DNA of 64,000 nucleotides from Rhizobiaceae bacterium MnEN-MB40S (GTDB taxonomy: Bacteria; Pseudomonadota; Alphaproteobacteria; Rhizobiales; Rhizobiaceae): positions 1 through 64,000 of the forward strand of contig BRLC01000014.1 in NCBI GenBank assembly GCA_024343425.1, given 5' to 3'. The notes under the pieces were generated by a model, which made no database searches, was not told the DNA's origin, and saw nothing but the letters and a program-made list of their open reading frames with translations. Below, in pieces: positions 43,418 through 53,510 of this stretch. Numbering within the stretch: position 1 is the first letter of the stretch; each line of letters opens with the position of its first letter. A program made the position numbers and the translations under genes.

Positions 43418-43649
43418 GGCAGATCCCCCAGATGTTGGATGGACACGTTCAGTACGGACGTGCTGTAGCGCTCTTAGGCGCATGCGTTGTCACTTTGATT
43501 GCGGATTTACGACAGAACTGTGACAGTTGACAGAGCAGCGATAGCGCAGATGGGGATGGAACGACTTTGAAACTGCATGGGGAAGAAAGAATTGAGAAAC
43601 TTCAGACGAAGTGGCACGCATTGTCCAACTATCATTTGGCTATCGTGCT

Positions 43650-44198
43650 TCAATCCAAGTTTCTACATATTCCCACCTCAACAGCAGGCATGTTTGTTGC
43701 TGAGTCTTCGCCGTCAATAAAACCAGAATGATACGTTCGGGTGTATCGGCGAGTTTGAAGGTTCACAGTATAGTAGTTTAGCCCGCCAAATGTATTGCAT
43801 CTGAACTGACCTTCTGGAGACATAAATATGTGTCCGAATCCAACCAACTCAGCAGGTTGATAGCCGTTACGTTCTCCCCAACAGGATACCTCATTATCTT
43901 CGATAGGAAGCACATTTGCGAGGTATGCAATTCCTTCCATGGAAAAGCCAAAGGCCTTCCACTTCATTTTCTTGTCAACCGTGATCTTCAATACAAAATG
44001 ATCGTCGGAAGGAGTTCTAAACGCAGTTCCCTTCCATTCTTTGGTCTTTTCATCCCATCTGACACCGCCCAACGCTTTTGGTAGGCAAATGTAATTTCCA
44101 GCATACTTTCCTGAATTATCAAGCTTTGGTCGATTGTTGGATTGAGCACCCGCTGTAGTTATCGCTAGTACGAGTACTATCCCTAAAATTCGCGACAT
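43650..44198 (-). CDS. Small exported protein of unknown function in AT-rich DNA
   Basis: A 182-residue protein from ATG 44198 with a signal peptide (MSRILGIVLVLAITTAGAQS) and no domain that I recognise. The mature part has about three Cys, in YICLPKALGG, EVSCWGERNG and FRCNTFGGLN, which could form disulfides. The gene and its flanks (43480-44340) are visibly more AT-rich than neighbouring operons, a sign of possible horizontal acquisition. It stands alone between a pot operon and a terminator. Confidence 0.65.
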   Translation of the reverse strand: MSRILGIVLVLAITTAGAQSNNRPKLDNSGKYAGNYICLPKALGGVRWDEKTKEWKGTAFRTPSDDHFVLKITVDKKMKWKAFGFSMEGIAYLANVLPIEDNEVSCWGERNGYQPAELVGFGHIFMSPEGQFRCNTFGGLNYYTVNLQTRRYTRTYHSGFIDGEDSATNMPAVEVGICRNLD

Positions 44199-44348
44199 GA
44201 GGTGATTTCTCCCAACACATTGCAATAGGGCGAATAAGCATTGTGTAATACTATATTTTACCAAATAATTCAAACTCTTGGAACAATTATAACTTATCCC
44301 TGCTGGCGCGGACAGGAAACAACGTTGTGGCTTACGAATGACGGCCAG

Positions 44349-44377
44349 AAAAAACCCCCGCTCACACGGAACGGGGG
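44349..44377 (-). terminator. Intrinsic terminator of the dpp-DUF917 operon
   Basis: On the minus strand CCCCCG (44377-44372) and CGGGGG (44360-44355) form a stem with an 11-nt loop, followed directly by TTTTTT (44354-44349), about 60 nt after the dppA-like stop at 44438. Confidence 0.85.
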
Positions 44378-44437
44378 CGCTCAGTTGCCGGGCGTCAGGG
44401 AGATAACGCCCGGAGGGAACCCTTTGCAGGAACGTCC

Positions 44438-46012
44438 TTATTCGTCGCAGTTCCACCAGAAGCGGGAGAAGTCGGTGTCCCAGCTCTGCATCGGAACCCA
44501 GGCGTAGCCCTGCAGGCACTTGTTGGCCGCGAAGCGCTTCTTCTGGGTCAGCAGGAAGACGTCCGACTGGCGGTCGTAGAGCTTCTGCTGGATTTCCTTG
44601 TAGAGCATGTTCTGCTCGGCAATGTCCGTCGTCTGGCGCGACTTGTCGATCAACGCGTCGATCTCGGGATCCATCACCCATTCCATCGACGACCAGGTTC
44701 CCTTTGCGCGGGAATGGTACTGGACGTAGAAGACGGAGTCGGGCGACGGGTAGGTCGGGCCGTAGAAGACCTGGGTCGCATTCGGCGTCGTCTCGACGGA
44801 GGCGGCGAGTTCGGTGATGCGGTTCCAGGGCTCGGGCTGCAGTTCCACCTCGAAGCCGATCATTTCCAGCGCCGACTTGAACAGCAGGCCGATCTCTTCC
44901 TCGAACGCCGTCTTGGCGACGTAGCTGTGAACGATCTTGATCGGTTCGGAGCCTGCGTATTTCGACTTCGCGACCTCTTCCTTGGCCTTTTCGAGGTCGA
45001 ACTCCGTATCCGGCAGGCTGTCGAGATAGGCGTCGGCGAAGACCGGCGCCAGCGGCCCGTTCAACTGACCGCCCGGATAGATGACGTCGCGGATCGTGTC
45101 GTAGTCCATCGCATAGGCGATGGCGCGGCGGATATGCACGTCGTCGGTCGGCGGGGTCTGGTTGTTGAGCTTGATGTAGAAGCCGGTCGCCGTATCGGCG
45201 GCGATGATCTTGTAGTTCGGCAGTTTGGAGATCGCCTCATAGGTCTCGTTGCCCTGATACTGCGAGGACATGCCGAGTTCGCCCTTGGTGGCGAGCGCCT
45301 TGACGGTCGCCTCGTCCCGGGTGACCACGAAACGCAACTCGTCGATCGGCTTCGCGTTCGGCCAGCCGGCGTGATAGTCGTCATAGCGGCTCAGCATCAT
45401 CTGTGCGCCGCGCGTCCAGCTGTCGAGCTTGTAGGGCCCGGCGCCGGCGGAATTGTCGCCGAGATATGTTTCGGCCCATTCACCGTCCTGCTCGGCGAGC
45501 AGATCCGAATTGACGACGAGGATCAGCGGCGTGTTGGTGAGGAACGGCGAATAGACCTTGTTGAGCGTGATCTCGACCGTCATGTCGTCGATCGCCTTGA
45601 CGGCGTCGGCTTCGATCAGGTCGGCGAACAGATAGGACGGGCCTTCATTGAGCGCGAGCAGGCGCTTCATCGTGTAGACGACGTCCTTGGCCTCGACCGG
45701 GCTGCCGTCCTGGAAGGTCGCGCCCTGCTTCAGCTTGAAGGTGTAGGTCTTGCTGTCGTCGGAGACTTCCCAGCTTTCGGCGAGCTGCGGGACGACCTGA
45801 CCTTCCGGGCTCACCGTGGTCAGACCGTCATAGAGGTTCACCGCCGCCATGTATTCCGTATAGTCATTGACCTTGGCCGGATCGATGGTGCCGAAAATCT
45901 GCACCGTATTGACGACAAGCGACACCTTGTCCTGAGCGACCGCCGGAGCGGTCAGGGCCGTAGACGCCGCAATCGCTGCGGCGCAGGCCAATCCAAGTCG
46001 CAGTTTCATCAT
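44438..46012 (-). CDS. Dipeptide/oligopeptide-type ABC binding protein (SBP_bac_5)
   Basis: A 524-residue periplasmic receptor of the DppA/OppA family. The ATG at 46012 is preceded by AAAAGGAGA and starts a signal peptide ending TAPAVAQ. Family marks are QVVPQLAESWEVSDDSKTYT and FKLKQGATFQDGSPVEAKDV. It is the last gene of the operon; placing the highly expressed binding protein next to the terminator is unusual but not rare. Substrates of this family also include opines, hydantoin-like and glutathione-like compounds. Confidence 0.88.
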   Translation of the reverse strand: MMKLRLGLACAAAIAASTALTAPAVAQDKVSLVVNTVQIFGTIDPAKVNDYTEYMAAVNLYDGLTTVSPEGQVVPQLAESWEVSDDSKTYTFKLKQGATFQDGSPVEAKDVVYTMKRLLALNEGPSYLFADLIEADAVKAIDDMTVEITLNKVYSPFLTNTPLILVVNSDLLAEQDGEWAETYLGDNSAGAGPYKLDSWTRGAQMMLSRYDDYHAGWPNAKPIDELRFVVTRDEATVKALATKGELGMSSQYQGNETYEAISKLPNYKIIAADTATGFYIKLNNQTPPTDDVHIRRAIAYAMDYDTIRDVIYPGGQLNGPLAPVFADAYLDSLPDTEFDLEKAKEEVAKSKYAGSEPIKIVHSYVAKTAFEEEIGLLFKSALEMIGFEVELQPEPWNRITELAASVETTPNATQVFYGPTYPSPDSVFYVQYHSRAKGTWSSMEWVMDPEIDALIDKSRQTTDIAEQNMLYKEIQQKLYDRQSDVFLLTQKKRFAANKCLQGYAWVPMQSWDTDFSRFWWNCDE

Positions 46013-46028
46013 TTCCGTTCTCCTTTTT

Positions 46029-47123
46029 TCAGTTTCCGTTTGGCAATTCTTCAAGTGGAACGTAGGTCTGCGCGTAGCCGAAATAGCCGGGACCAACGAG
46101 ATCGACGCCCGCCTCGGACCGCCACTGCGGATCGCAAGGCAGGCCGATCAACGTCACGGCGAGGCCGAAGCGCAATTGCTCCGTCGTCACCGGCAAGCCG
46201 CCATCAGCGTCGAGCGCGCAGATCAGATCCGGCGTGACGGCAAGCATCTCGTCGCGATCGTTGAGCGCGATGAGAAATTCGTTCTGGAAGTGGACCTTGA
46301 AGGTGCTGCCCTCATCCTGGTCCATGCCTTTGAGCGTCGCCGTGCCGCGGGCGAACCCGCCCTCGGTGCGCCGTTCGATATCGACGACGCGGCCGGTCAT
46401 CAGGCGCTTTCCGTCAAGACGCTTGATCAGCGCTTCCGCCGGGTTGCGGCGGCTGGCCTTTTCAGACGCGATCGTCTGGCCGATCTCGCGGATCAGCGAC
46501 AGCGTGTTGCGGAGAATGCTCTTCTTCACCTCCACGCCGCTCATTGGATAGAGCGCGACCAGGGCCGATCCGCCCATCTGCACGGTCTGCACGCGCGCCA
46601 GCCGCTCCGTCCAGACGTTGGAGATGGTGTTGAGAACCGAACTGTTGCCTTTTTCGTCGGCGATCACCATTGGCGTCGCCGACACGTCCTGCATGGTGAA
46701 ACTGACCATCTGGATTTCCGGAAACGCCCGTCCCATGCCGTCGCCGTCGATCAGCGGCAGGCCTGTCGCAGAAGCAACCGCGAATGGGATCGTGGAATTA
46801 AGGCCGCCGGCCTCGACACAAATCAGCGCGTCCGCCTTGCGTCCGAGAAACGCCTCGAGCTGGGCCAGCGCCTCGCGGGCTTCCTGGCCGTTCGGCAGTT
46901 TCTCGACCATGACGGTCGGCGCGCCCATCATGCAGACCGGCACGCACAGCGCGTCGTCCGCGACGTCGTCGACGTCGATCACCTGGACCGGCCCATATTC
47001 GGCGATGGCCGCCTGCGCCATCAGCTTGCCGATATAGGGATCGCCTCCACCGCCGGTTCCGAGAAACGCGCCGCCTGTGGCGATCGCCTCCATGTCGTCT
47101 GCATTGATGAGAAATCCGCTCAT
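46029..47123 (-). CDS. DUF917 family protein, second copy
   Basis: A 364-residue DUF917 protein from ATG 47123 (MSGFLINADDMEAIATGG). The hallmark glycine motif is FLGTGGGGDPYIGKL, followed by GMGRAFPEIQMVSFTMQ. DUF917 proteins are usually encoded beside hydantoinase/oxoprolinase-like genes, as here, and probably act with them on cyclic amides; the reaction is not settled. The stop of the first DUF917 gene overlaps its start by ATGA. Confidence 0.85.
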   Translation of the reverse strand: MSGFLINADDMEAIATGGAFLGTGGGGDPYIGKLMAQAAIAEYGPVQVIDVDDVADDALCVPVCMMGAPTVMVEKLPNGQEAREALAQLEAFLGRKADALICVEAGGLNSTIPFAVASATGLPLIDGDGMGRAFPEIQMVSFTMQDVSATPMVIADEKGNSSVLNTISNVWTERLARVQTVQMGGSALVALYPMSGVEVKKSILRNTLSLIREIGQTIASEKASRRNPAEALIKRLDGKRLMTGRVVDIERRTEGGFARGTATLKGMDQDEGSTFKVHFQNEFLIALNDRDEMLAVTPDLICALDADGGLPVTTEQLRFGLAVTLIGLPCDPQWRSEAGVDLVGPGYFGYAQTYVPLEELPNGN

Positions 47124-48241
47124 GCCGGCATATCCTTCCTGTCTGTTTCCTCCATCGGCCTGTAGGTCAGATGACCCAGTCCGAAGCCGGACGGTCCGAC
47201 CACCTTCAGCGCTTCCGGAGAGCGAAGAAGCGGATGGCACGGCAGCGCCAGAACGCCGACCCGCTGGCCATATCGCAGCATCTCAGTGGAAATCGCCTCG
47301 CCCGTATCGTTGTCGAGAATGACGACGAGGTCCGGCACGATGACCTCGACCACGCCGTTACGGGTGAACACGAGGTACTCGTTCTGGATGTCGATCTGCG
47401 CCGTGTCTCCCTGAAAGCCGTCGAAACCGTCCAGTATCGCCTCGCCGCGGACGAAACCGCCCTTGAGGTGACGCTTGAGATCGACGATCTTTCCGGTGAA
47501 GACCTGCTTGCCGTGCTCAAAGGCGCAGATCGCCTGCACGGGATCCTCGTGGCGCTTCTGGGCGGCGCGAACTGTGCGTCCGAGCGAAATCGCCTTGGTG
47601 TAGGAATCCGGTATGGCGAACCGCTTCACGAAAATGCCGTCCATCGGCGCGCTCGCCAGTGTGGACGAACCGCCCTGCGCCACCACGCAGGCGCGCGCCA
47701 TCTTTTCGTGCCAAAGCTCCGAAACCGCGTGATCGAAAGTCACGACATTGCCGTGGCAATCGCACATGACGCTGGGCGTGCTGCAATGACCGTAGATGGA
47801 GTAGGTCGTCATCTGCATTTCCGGAAAGGCCCGCCCCATGCCGTCGCAGTCGACGACCGGCAGACCGGCGAGCGCCGCGATGATCAGCGGCTCCATGCTG
47901 TTCTGTCCGCCGATCTCCTCGCAGGCGATGGCGTCGATCCTGAAGCCGAAGCGCTCCTCGAGGGCGCGCACGCAGCGCAGGCCTTCACGGCCCTCCTTGA
48001 TGCGCTCATGCGAGACGAGCGGCGCGCCGATGCCGCCGAGCGAAACCACCTTGGCGTCGTCCGGAAGGGCCTGGAGCGGCAGGATCCGCATGGGACGGCC
48101 TTCCCGCAGCACCTGTTTGGCGCGCAGCTTGCCGATATAGGGATTGCCGCCGCCGCCCGTGCCGAGAATCGCAGAGCCGATTTCCAGCGCGTCGATGTCC
48201 TCTTCGGTGACGACCCGCATTTCGGACTGCCTGCTAAGCAT
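47120..48241 (-). CDS. DUF917 family protein, first copy
   Basis: A 373-residue paralog of the next gene product, with ILGTGGGGNPYIGKL and GMGRAFPEMQMTTYSIYG. It starts at ATG 48241 behind GGGGGG and overlaps the hydantoinase-like gene; ATG 48220 is an alternative. Two adjacent DUF917 copies suggest a heteromeric partner for the HyuA-like protein. The two copies are clearly diverged, so this is not a recent duplication. Confidence 0.85.
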   Translation of the reverse strand: MLSRQSEMRVVTEEDIDALEIGSAILGTGGGGNPYIGKLRAKQVLREGRPMRILPLQALPDDAKVVSLGGIGAPLVSHERIKEGREGLRCVRALEERFGFRIDAIACEEIGGQNSMEPLIIAALAGLPVVDCDGMGRAFPEMQMTTYSIYGHCSTPSVMCDCHGNVVTFDHAVSELWHEKMARACVVAQGGSSTLASAPMDGIFVKRFAIPDSYTKAISLGRTVRAAQKRHEDPVQAICAFEHGKQVFTGKIVDLKRHLKGGFVRGEAILDGFDGFQGDTAQIDIQNEYLVFTRNGVVEVIVPDLVVILDNDTGEAISTEMLRYGQRVGVLALPCHPLLRSPEALKVVGPSGFGLGHLTYRPMEETDRKDMPA

Positions 48242-49793
48242 CGAGCCCCCCCATTTCGCCGACCACCTTGACGTGGATGCGCGTGGCGTTTCCGGGAAGA
48301 TACGCGAGCGGCACGTCTTCGCGTTCGATCGTCTCGATGGTCTCGGCGACAGCGCCTGACTCGACGGCCTTCTTTGTCGCCTCCTCCTCGGCCTGTTTGA
48401 GGCAGATGTCGCGGGTCAGGCCGTTTTCCAGCGAGAAGATGCGATCCACCTCGCCGCTGATTTGCGCGATCGCGGCGCCCACCGCATTGGCGACCGCGAA
48501 GTTTTCCGGCCGGATGACCTTGAGATCGCCGAGCTGGTCAGGCATCAGGATCGACCCGCCGCCCACGGCAATGACCGGAATGGGCTCCGGAGAAATCCGG
48601 CTGCGCTCGACGGCGCGCTCCAGCATTCCGGTCATTGCCGCGCGGGCGCCATCCAGTGTGGCTGTATCGATACCGGCGACTGCGGCGCGATCGCCGAAAT
48701 CGGCCTCTCCCCGGGCGATTGCGATATCGGTCGCAGTCATCGTGTCGCCGCCGAAAACGAGCGCCTCGCTGGTAATCCGATAGCCGACCGATTGCGGGCC
48801 GACGGTGATGTCGCCGTCTGCGTTCCTGCGCACGAGCGAACCGCCGCCGAGGCCGATTGAAAACACATCCGGCATGCGGAAATTCGTCCGCACGCCGCCA
48901 ATGTCCACGACGGTCGCCGCCTGGCGTGGAAAGCCGTGCTGGAGCGCGCCGACATCTGTGGTGGTGCCGCCGATATCGACGACGATGCCGTCGCGCTCGC
49001 CGGTCAGGAACGCCGCGCCACGCATGGAATTGGTCGGGCCCGAGGCGAATGTCAGGACCGGGAAACGGCGCACCATGTCGGCCGCCATCAGCGTGCCGTC
49101 GTTCTGGGTTATATAGAAGGGACAGGTGAGACCCGCCGACTTCAGCGCCTCGGCGAAGGCTTCGACGGTGCGGTCGCTGAGCGCCAGCAGGCTGGCGTTC
49201 ATAATCGCAGCGCTTTCGCGCTCCAGGAGGCCGATGCGGCCGATATCGCTGGAAAGGACGACCGAAACATCGGGGCATTTCTGCAGCAGCCGGTCGCGGG
49301 CGGCCGTCTCCATCGCCTGGTTGATCGGGCTGAAGACGGAGCTGATGGCCGCGACCTTGATCTTGCGGGTGTTGATGTCGTCGCCGATCCGGTCGATCTC
49401 TTCCTCGTCCAGCGGCGCGATCTCGCGACCGTCGAACTCGTATCCGCCGCGCACCAGATAACCGTGATTGCCGACCGCTTCGCGCAGATCGTCCGGCCAG
49501 TCGACCATGGGAGGCAGACACGCCGTCGCCGGCAATCCAAGACGAATGGCTGCGACCGGGTTGATGTGTTTGCGCTCGATGACGGCGTTCGTGAAATGGG
49601 TGGTGCCGATCATGACGTTGCCGATTTCGGCGCGATCGGCGCCGGCCTTGCTTATGGCGCCCTCGAGCGCCTCCACCACGCCGCTGGTCACGTCCTGCGT
49701 GGTCGACGCCTTGAAGCCCGAAAGCACCTCGCGACCTCGCATGATCACCGCATCCGTATTGGTTCCGCCAACGTCGATCCCTAGTCTAAGCAC
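48234..49793 (-). CDS. Hydantoinase/oxoprolinase family protein (HyuA-like)
   Basis: A 519-residue protein with the ATP-grasp-independent sugar-kinase-like fold of N-methylhydantoinase A and 5-oxoprolinase. Phosphate motifs are LRLGIDVGGTNTDAVIM at the N terminus and IVVDIGGTTTDVGAL in the middle. GTG 49793 is the start, with CAGGAGAGAAGC upstream. The protein is shorter than HyuA of oxoprolinases (about 690), and no HyuB gene is present; DUF917 proteins may replace it. Expected chemistry is ATP-driven opening of a cyclic amide. Confidence 0.85.
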   Translation of the reverse strand: MLRLGIDVGGTNTDAVIMRGREVLSGFKASTTQDVTSGVVEALEGAISKAGADRAEIGNVMIGTTHFTNAVIERKHINPVAAIRLGLPATACLPPMVDWPDDLREAVGNHGYLVRGGYEFDGREIAPLDEEEIDRIGDDINTRKIKVAAISSVFSPINQAMETAARDRLLQKCPDVSVVLSSDIGRIGLLERESAAIMNASLLALSDRTVEAFAEALKSAGLTCPFYITQNDGTLMAADMVRRFPVLTFASGPTNSMRGAAFLTGERDGIVVDIGGTTTDVGALQHGFPRQAATVVDIGGVRTNFRMPDVFSIGLGGGSLVRRNADGDITVGPQSVGYRITSEALVFGGDTMTATDIAIARGEADFGDRAAVAGIDTATLDGARAAMTGMLERAVERSRISPEPIPVIAVGGGSILMPDQLGDLKVIRPENFAVANAVGAAIAQISGEVDRIFSLENGLTRDICLKQAEEEATKKAVESGAVAETIETIEREDVPLAYLPGNATRIHVKVVGEMGGLDA

Positions 49794-49819
49794 GCTTCTC
49801 TCCTGTATGAGCAACCGGT

Positions 49820-51499
49820 TCAGGTCACGGCATCGGCAAGATACCGCTGCTGGTCTTCCCGGCTTGTCTTGGGTTTCAAATTGTCTTCCGCATCGCTCAT
49901 CACCGGAACAGCGGCGATCAGCGCGCGGGTGTATGGGTGTTGCGGATCACCGAACACCGTGCGGGGTTCGCCCGACTCGACGATCTCGCCCTTCAGCATG
50001 ATGGCGATCTGGCTGCAAAAATTGCGCATCAGCGAAAGGTCATGGGAAATGAACAGGAAGGTCAGGCCGAGTTCGTCGCGCAGCCTGTGCAGGAGGTCGA
50101 TGACGTTTTTCTGCACCGACACGTCAAGCGCGGACGTCGGCTCGTCGAGCACCAGAATCTCCGGATCGGCGGCAAGCGCTCGCGCGATCGCCACGCGCTG
50201 TTTCTGGCCGCCCGACAATTCGTGCGGATATTTCGACGTGAAATGCGTCGGCAGCTCCACCTGCGCCAGCAGCTTTTCGATCCGTTCGTTGAGCGCGCTG
50301 CGCCCGGCGCCTGAAAACTGCAGCGGCACGGTGAGCGTCTGCCCGACGGTGCGCTTGGGATTGAGCGACGTGCCCGGGTTCTGGTAGACGATCTGGATCT
50401 TGCGGCGGAAGGCGCTGTCGCGACCGGCCTGCGAGACGTCGCGTCCGTCGACGACGACCTGACCGCTGCTCGGCCGGATCAGCCCCATGATCATGCGGGC
50501 GACCGTCGTCTTGCCGGAACCGGATTCGCCGGCGAGGCCGAAGATCTCGCCGCGGCGGATATTCAGGGACACGTCGCGCACGGCCGTGTGGCCGGCGCCG
50601 CGGGTAAACAGGAACTTCTCCTCGAACACCTTGGTGACGGCCGCGAGTTCAACGACGGTCTCCGCTTCGACCGGCTTCTGATCCACGACCTTCGGGCCGT
50701 AGAGCGGCGGGATCGCCGCGATCAATTGCTTCGTGTAGGCCTGCTGCGGCGTCTGGAAGATCGTGGCGAGCGGGCCGTGTTCGACGATCTCGCCCTTGCG
50801 CATGACGTAGATGTCGTCGGCCATCTTGCGCACGACGCCGAGATTATGCGTGATCATCAGCAGCGTCAGCCCGTTGTCGGAGACCAGCCGGTTGATCAGT
50901 TTCATGATCTCGTCCTGGGTCGTCACGTCGAGGGCGGTGCCAGGTTCGTCGGCGATCAGAAGCTTCGGTTGATGGAGCAGCGCAAGCGCGATGAGAACGC
51001 GCTGCCGCATGCCGCCGGAAAGCTGCGAGGGATAGGCGCGGCAGACCCGCTCGGGATCGGCGAGTTGCACCTGGCGCAGCACGGTGTGGATACGCTGGCG
51101 GCGATCGGAGGCGTCGGACTTTTCGCCCAGTCGCCGGTCCGCGAAATAGATCACGTCGTCGAGATGCCGGCCGATGCGGAACACCGGATTGAACGAGCTC
51201 AAAGGGTCCTGCATGATGATCGAGAAGGCTGTGCCCTTCAGGGCGTCGCGCTTGCTCTGGGGAAGGTTCAGCAGGTCGTCGCCGGCAAAGCGGATCGAAC
51301 CGCCTTCGACCGTCGCGTTGTCCGGCAGGGTTCCGAGCACGGCCTTGCTGGTCACGGATTTTCCCGACCCCGTCTCGCCGATCAGCGCCACACGGCCGCC
51401 TTCGGGCACCTCGAGCGAGACATTCTTCAGAATGTGGCTGCGATAGCCGTAGGTCATGAAGGAGACGTCGAGATCCTTGATCTGAAGCAGCGCGCTCAC
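49820..51499 (-). CDS. Dipeptide-type ABC transporter, fused double ATPase (DppD-DppF)
   Basis: A 559-residue protein with two ATPase units in one chain, starting at GTG 51499. First unit: Walker A GETGSGKS, signature LSGGMRQRV, Walker B LLIADEPGTALD. Second unit: GESGSGKTT, LSGGQKQRV, ILVLDEPTSALD. Fused pairs of this kind occur in GsiA-type and other peptide importers. It lies between the permease genes and the hydantoinase-like gene in the same operon. Confidence 0.9.
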   Translation of the reverse strand: MSALLQIKDLDVSFMTYGYRSHILKNVSLEVPEGGRVALIGETGSGKSVTSKAVLGTLPDNATVEGGSIRFAGDDLLNLPQSKRDALKGTAFSIIMQDPLSSFNPVFRIGRHLDDVIYFADRRLGEKSDASDRRQRIHTVLRQVQLADPERVCRAYPSQLSGGMRQRVLIALALLHQPKLLIADEPGTALDVTTQDEIMKLINRLVSDNGLTLLMITHNLGVVRKMADDIYVMRKGEIVEHGPLATIFQTPQQAYTKQLIAAIPPLYGPKVVDQKPVEAETVVELAAVTKVFEEKFLFTRGAGHTAVRDVSLNIRRGEIFGLAGESGSGKTTVARMIMGLIRPSSGQVVVDGRDVSQAGRDSAFRRKIQIVYQNPGTSLNPKRTVGQTLTVPLQFSGAGRSALNERIEKLLAQVELPTHFTSKYPHELSGGQKQRVAIARALAADPEILVLDEPTSALDVSVQKNVIDLLHRLRDELGLTFLFISHDLSLMRNFCSQIAIMLKGEIVESGEPRTVFGDPQHPYTRALIAAVPVMSDAEDNLKPKTSREDQQRYLADAVT

Positions 51500-51502
51500 G
51501 AC

Positions 51503-52378
51503 TCAGACCTCCACGTCGAACATGTCGCGCAGGCCGTCGCCCAGCAGATTGAAGCCGAGGGTCGCGTAGAAGATCGCAAAGCCCGGCCCGAGCACGCCCC
51601 ACCACATTTCCGGCAGGAATTGCCGCCCGTCGGCGACCATGGTGCCGAGATCGGGCGTCGGGGGCTTCACGCCAAGGCCGAGGAAGGAGAGCGTCGCGCC
51701 GAACAGGATAACGAAGGCGGCGTCCAGCGTCGTCTTGACGGAAATCACCGAAACGCAATTCGGCAGGATTTCGCGCGTGAGAATGTGCCAGTGACTGGCG
51801 CCGGCGAGTCGGGCCGCCTCGATATAGTCTTCCGCGGCGATCGATTTGGAAACGCGGTAGACGAGCCGCGCATGCCATGTCCACCAGAGGAAGGTGATGG
51901 CGAGCATCGCGTTGACCAGATTGGGCTCGAGCACATTGCCGATGGCGAGCGCCATGACCAGCGGCGGAATGGCCAGCATCACGTTGGTGAAGCCGGAAAT
52001 GATCTTCTCGACGGCGCCGCTGAAATAGCCGGCGAGCATGCCGAGCACCGCGCCCACCGGAACAGCGACGCCGAGCACGCCGATCACCAGCAGCAGCGAG
52101 ACGCGAAAGCCGAAGATGACGCGGGTGAGGATATCGCGGCCGACCTTGTCTGTGCCCATCCAGTGCGCCCAGTCAGGCGCCATATGCCGTGAGCGGAAAT
52201 CGACCTTTGCCCCGACGTCATCCGGATAGGGCGCGATCAGCGGCGCGAATATGGCGAGCAGGATCACGGAGATAACCATGAGCGCCCCGATGAGCGCCGC
52301 CGGATTGCGGCTGAACCTGTACCAGGCCATGTAGCCGGCGCTGAGGGCCTTTGGCTCGCTTTCGGCGACAGCGCTCAT
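51503..52378 (-). CDS. Dipeptide-type ABC transporter permease (DppC-like)
   Basis: A 291-residue inner-membrane permease with the N-terminal OppC_N segment and BPD_transp_1 helices. The coupling loop is YIEAARLAGASHWHILTREILP, and GTDKVGRDILTRVIFGFR is a classic DppC block. It starts in an ATGA overlap with dppB and ends 3 bp before the ATPase gene. Confidence 0.9.
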   Translation of the reverse strand: MSAVAESEPKALSAGYMAWYRFSRNPAALIGALMVISVILLAIFAPLIAPYPDDVGAKVDFRSRHMAPDWAHWMGTDKVGRDILTRVIFGFRVSLLLVIGVLGVAVPVGAVLGMLAGYFSGAVEKIISGFTNVMLAIPPLVMALAIGNVLEPNLVNAMLAITFLWWTWHARLVYRVSKSIAAEDYIEAARLAGASHWHILTREILPNCVSVISVKTTLDAAFVILFGATLSFLGLGVKPPTPDLGTMVADGRQFLPEMWWGVLGPGFAIFYATLGFNLLGDGLRDMFDVEV

Positions 52379-53406
52379 ACGCCGGCCTCCTTGAAGCGCA
52401 GCCGCGGGTCGATGATCATCAGCACAATATCGATGACCAGATTGGCGATCACGAAGAACAGGCCGGAGACGAGCACCACGGCCATGACGGCGTTGAGATC
52501 CTTCTGGAGGATCGCCTCGAGCCCGTAGGACGCGAAACCGCCCCAGGAAAACACCATCTCGACGACGAAGGCGTTGCCGATGAGCGACGCGAATTCGAGC
52601 CCCATGATCGTCAGCGGCGCAATCGAGGACAGCTTGAGCAGATAGCGGAAGATGATCACGCGTTCCGGCACGCCGAAGGATTTGAGCGTGAGCACATGAT
52701 CGCGGCGCTGATGCTCGATCATCGCCGAGCGCGTGATGCGCGTGATCTGGCCGATGCCGGCCATTGCGAGCGCAAGCGCCGGAAACGCCAGATGTTTCAG
52801 GGCGCTTGCCAGCACGTCCCAGCGTCCGTGGAGGATCGAATCCACGACCAGCAGTCCGGTCGGCCCCGCGGGAATGTCCAGCGAATAGTTGATGCGGCCG
52901 ATCACCGGCCAGTCGGGCATGAAGCTCGCGGCGACCAATTGCAGCAAGATGGCGAAGAGGAAACTCGGCATGGTGACGCCGACGATCGAGAAAAAGCGGC
53001 CGACATTGTCGATCCAGCTGTTTCGGTGGCGCGCCGTCATCACGCCGAGCGGTATCGAGATGACGACGATGAGGAAGACCGTCGCGATGACCAGTTCGAG
53101 CGTTGCAGGCAGCAGACTGGCGATTTCGTGGCTCACCTGGCGGCCGGAGATCAGGGATTTTCCGAAATCGCCGCGCACGCCGTGCGTGACGTAATCCATG
53201 TATTGCTGAACCAGCGGCTTATCGAGACCCATTTCCTGGCGCATGGCGTCGACCTGCTCCTGGGTGGCGCTGGGGCCGAGCGCGATGCGCGCCGGGTCGC
53301 CGGGAACGATCCTTGCAAGCGCGAATATGATGATGGAGAGCACGAGCATCACGCCGGCGAAACCGACGAGGCGTCTGGCAAGCAACAAGATGCGATTCGA
53401 CAACAT
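52375..53406 (-). CDS. Dipeptide-type ABC transporter permease (DppB-like)
   Basis: A 343-residue permease from ATG 53406 (MLSNRILLLARRLVGFAGVM); the upstream extension of the frame runs into the promoter. Typical blocks are ARIVPGDPARIALGPSATQE, DFGKSLISGRQVSHEI and the coupling loop LTLKSFGVPERVIIFRYLL. First gene of the operon; two direct repeats lie about 105-135 bp upstream. Confidence 0.9.
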   Translation of the reverse strand: MLSNRILLLARRLVGFAGVMLVLSIIIFALARIVPGDPARIALGPSATQEQVDAMRQEMGLDKPLVQQYMDYVTHGVRGDFGKSLISGRQVSHEIASLLPATLELVIATVFLIVVISIPLGVMTARHRNSWIDNVGRFFSIVGVTMPSFLFAILLQLVAASFMPDWPVIGRINYSLDIPAGPTGLLVVDSILHGRWDVLASALKHLAFPALALAMAGIGQITRITRSAMIEHQRRDHVLTLKSFGVPERVIIFRYLLKLSSIAPLTIMGLEFASLIGNAFVVEMVFSWGGFASYGLEAILQKDLNAVMAVVLVSGLFFVIANLVIDIVLMIIDPRLRFKEAGV

Positions 53407-53510
53407 GTTGATGTCGGTTCCCCGTTTGCCTGACGGCCCGGTCTTGGTTGCACAGGTCCGCCGTCCTTTCATGATCGACGAAAGGCTCGCAGTTTCACAA
53501 CCGGTCAAAA

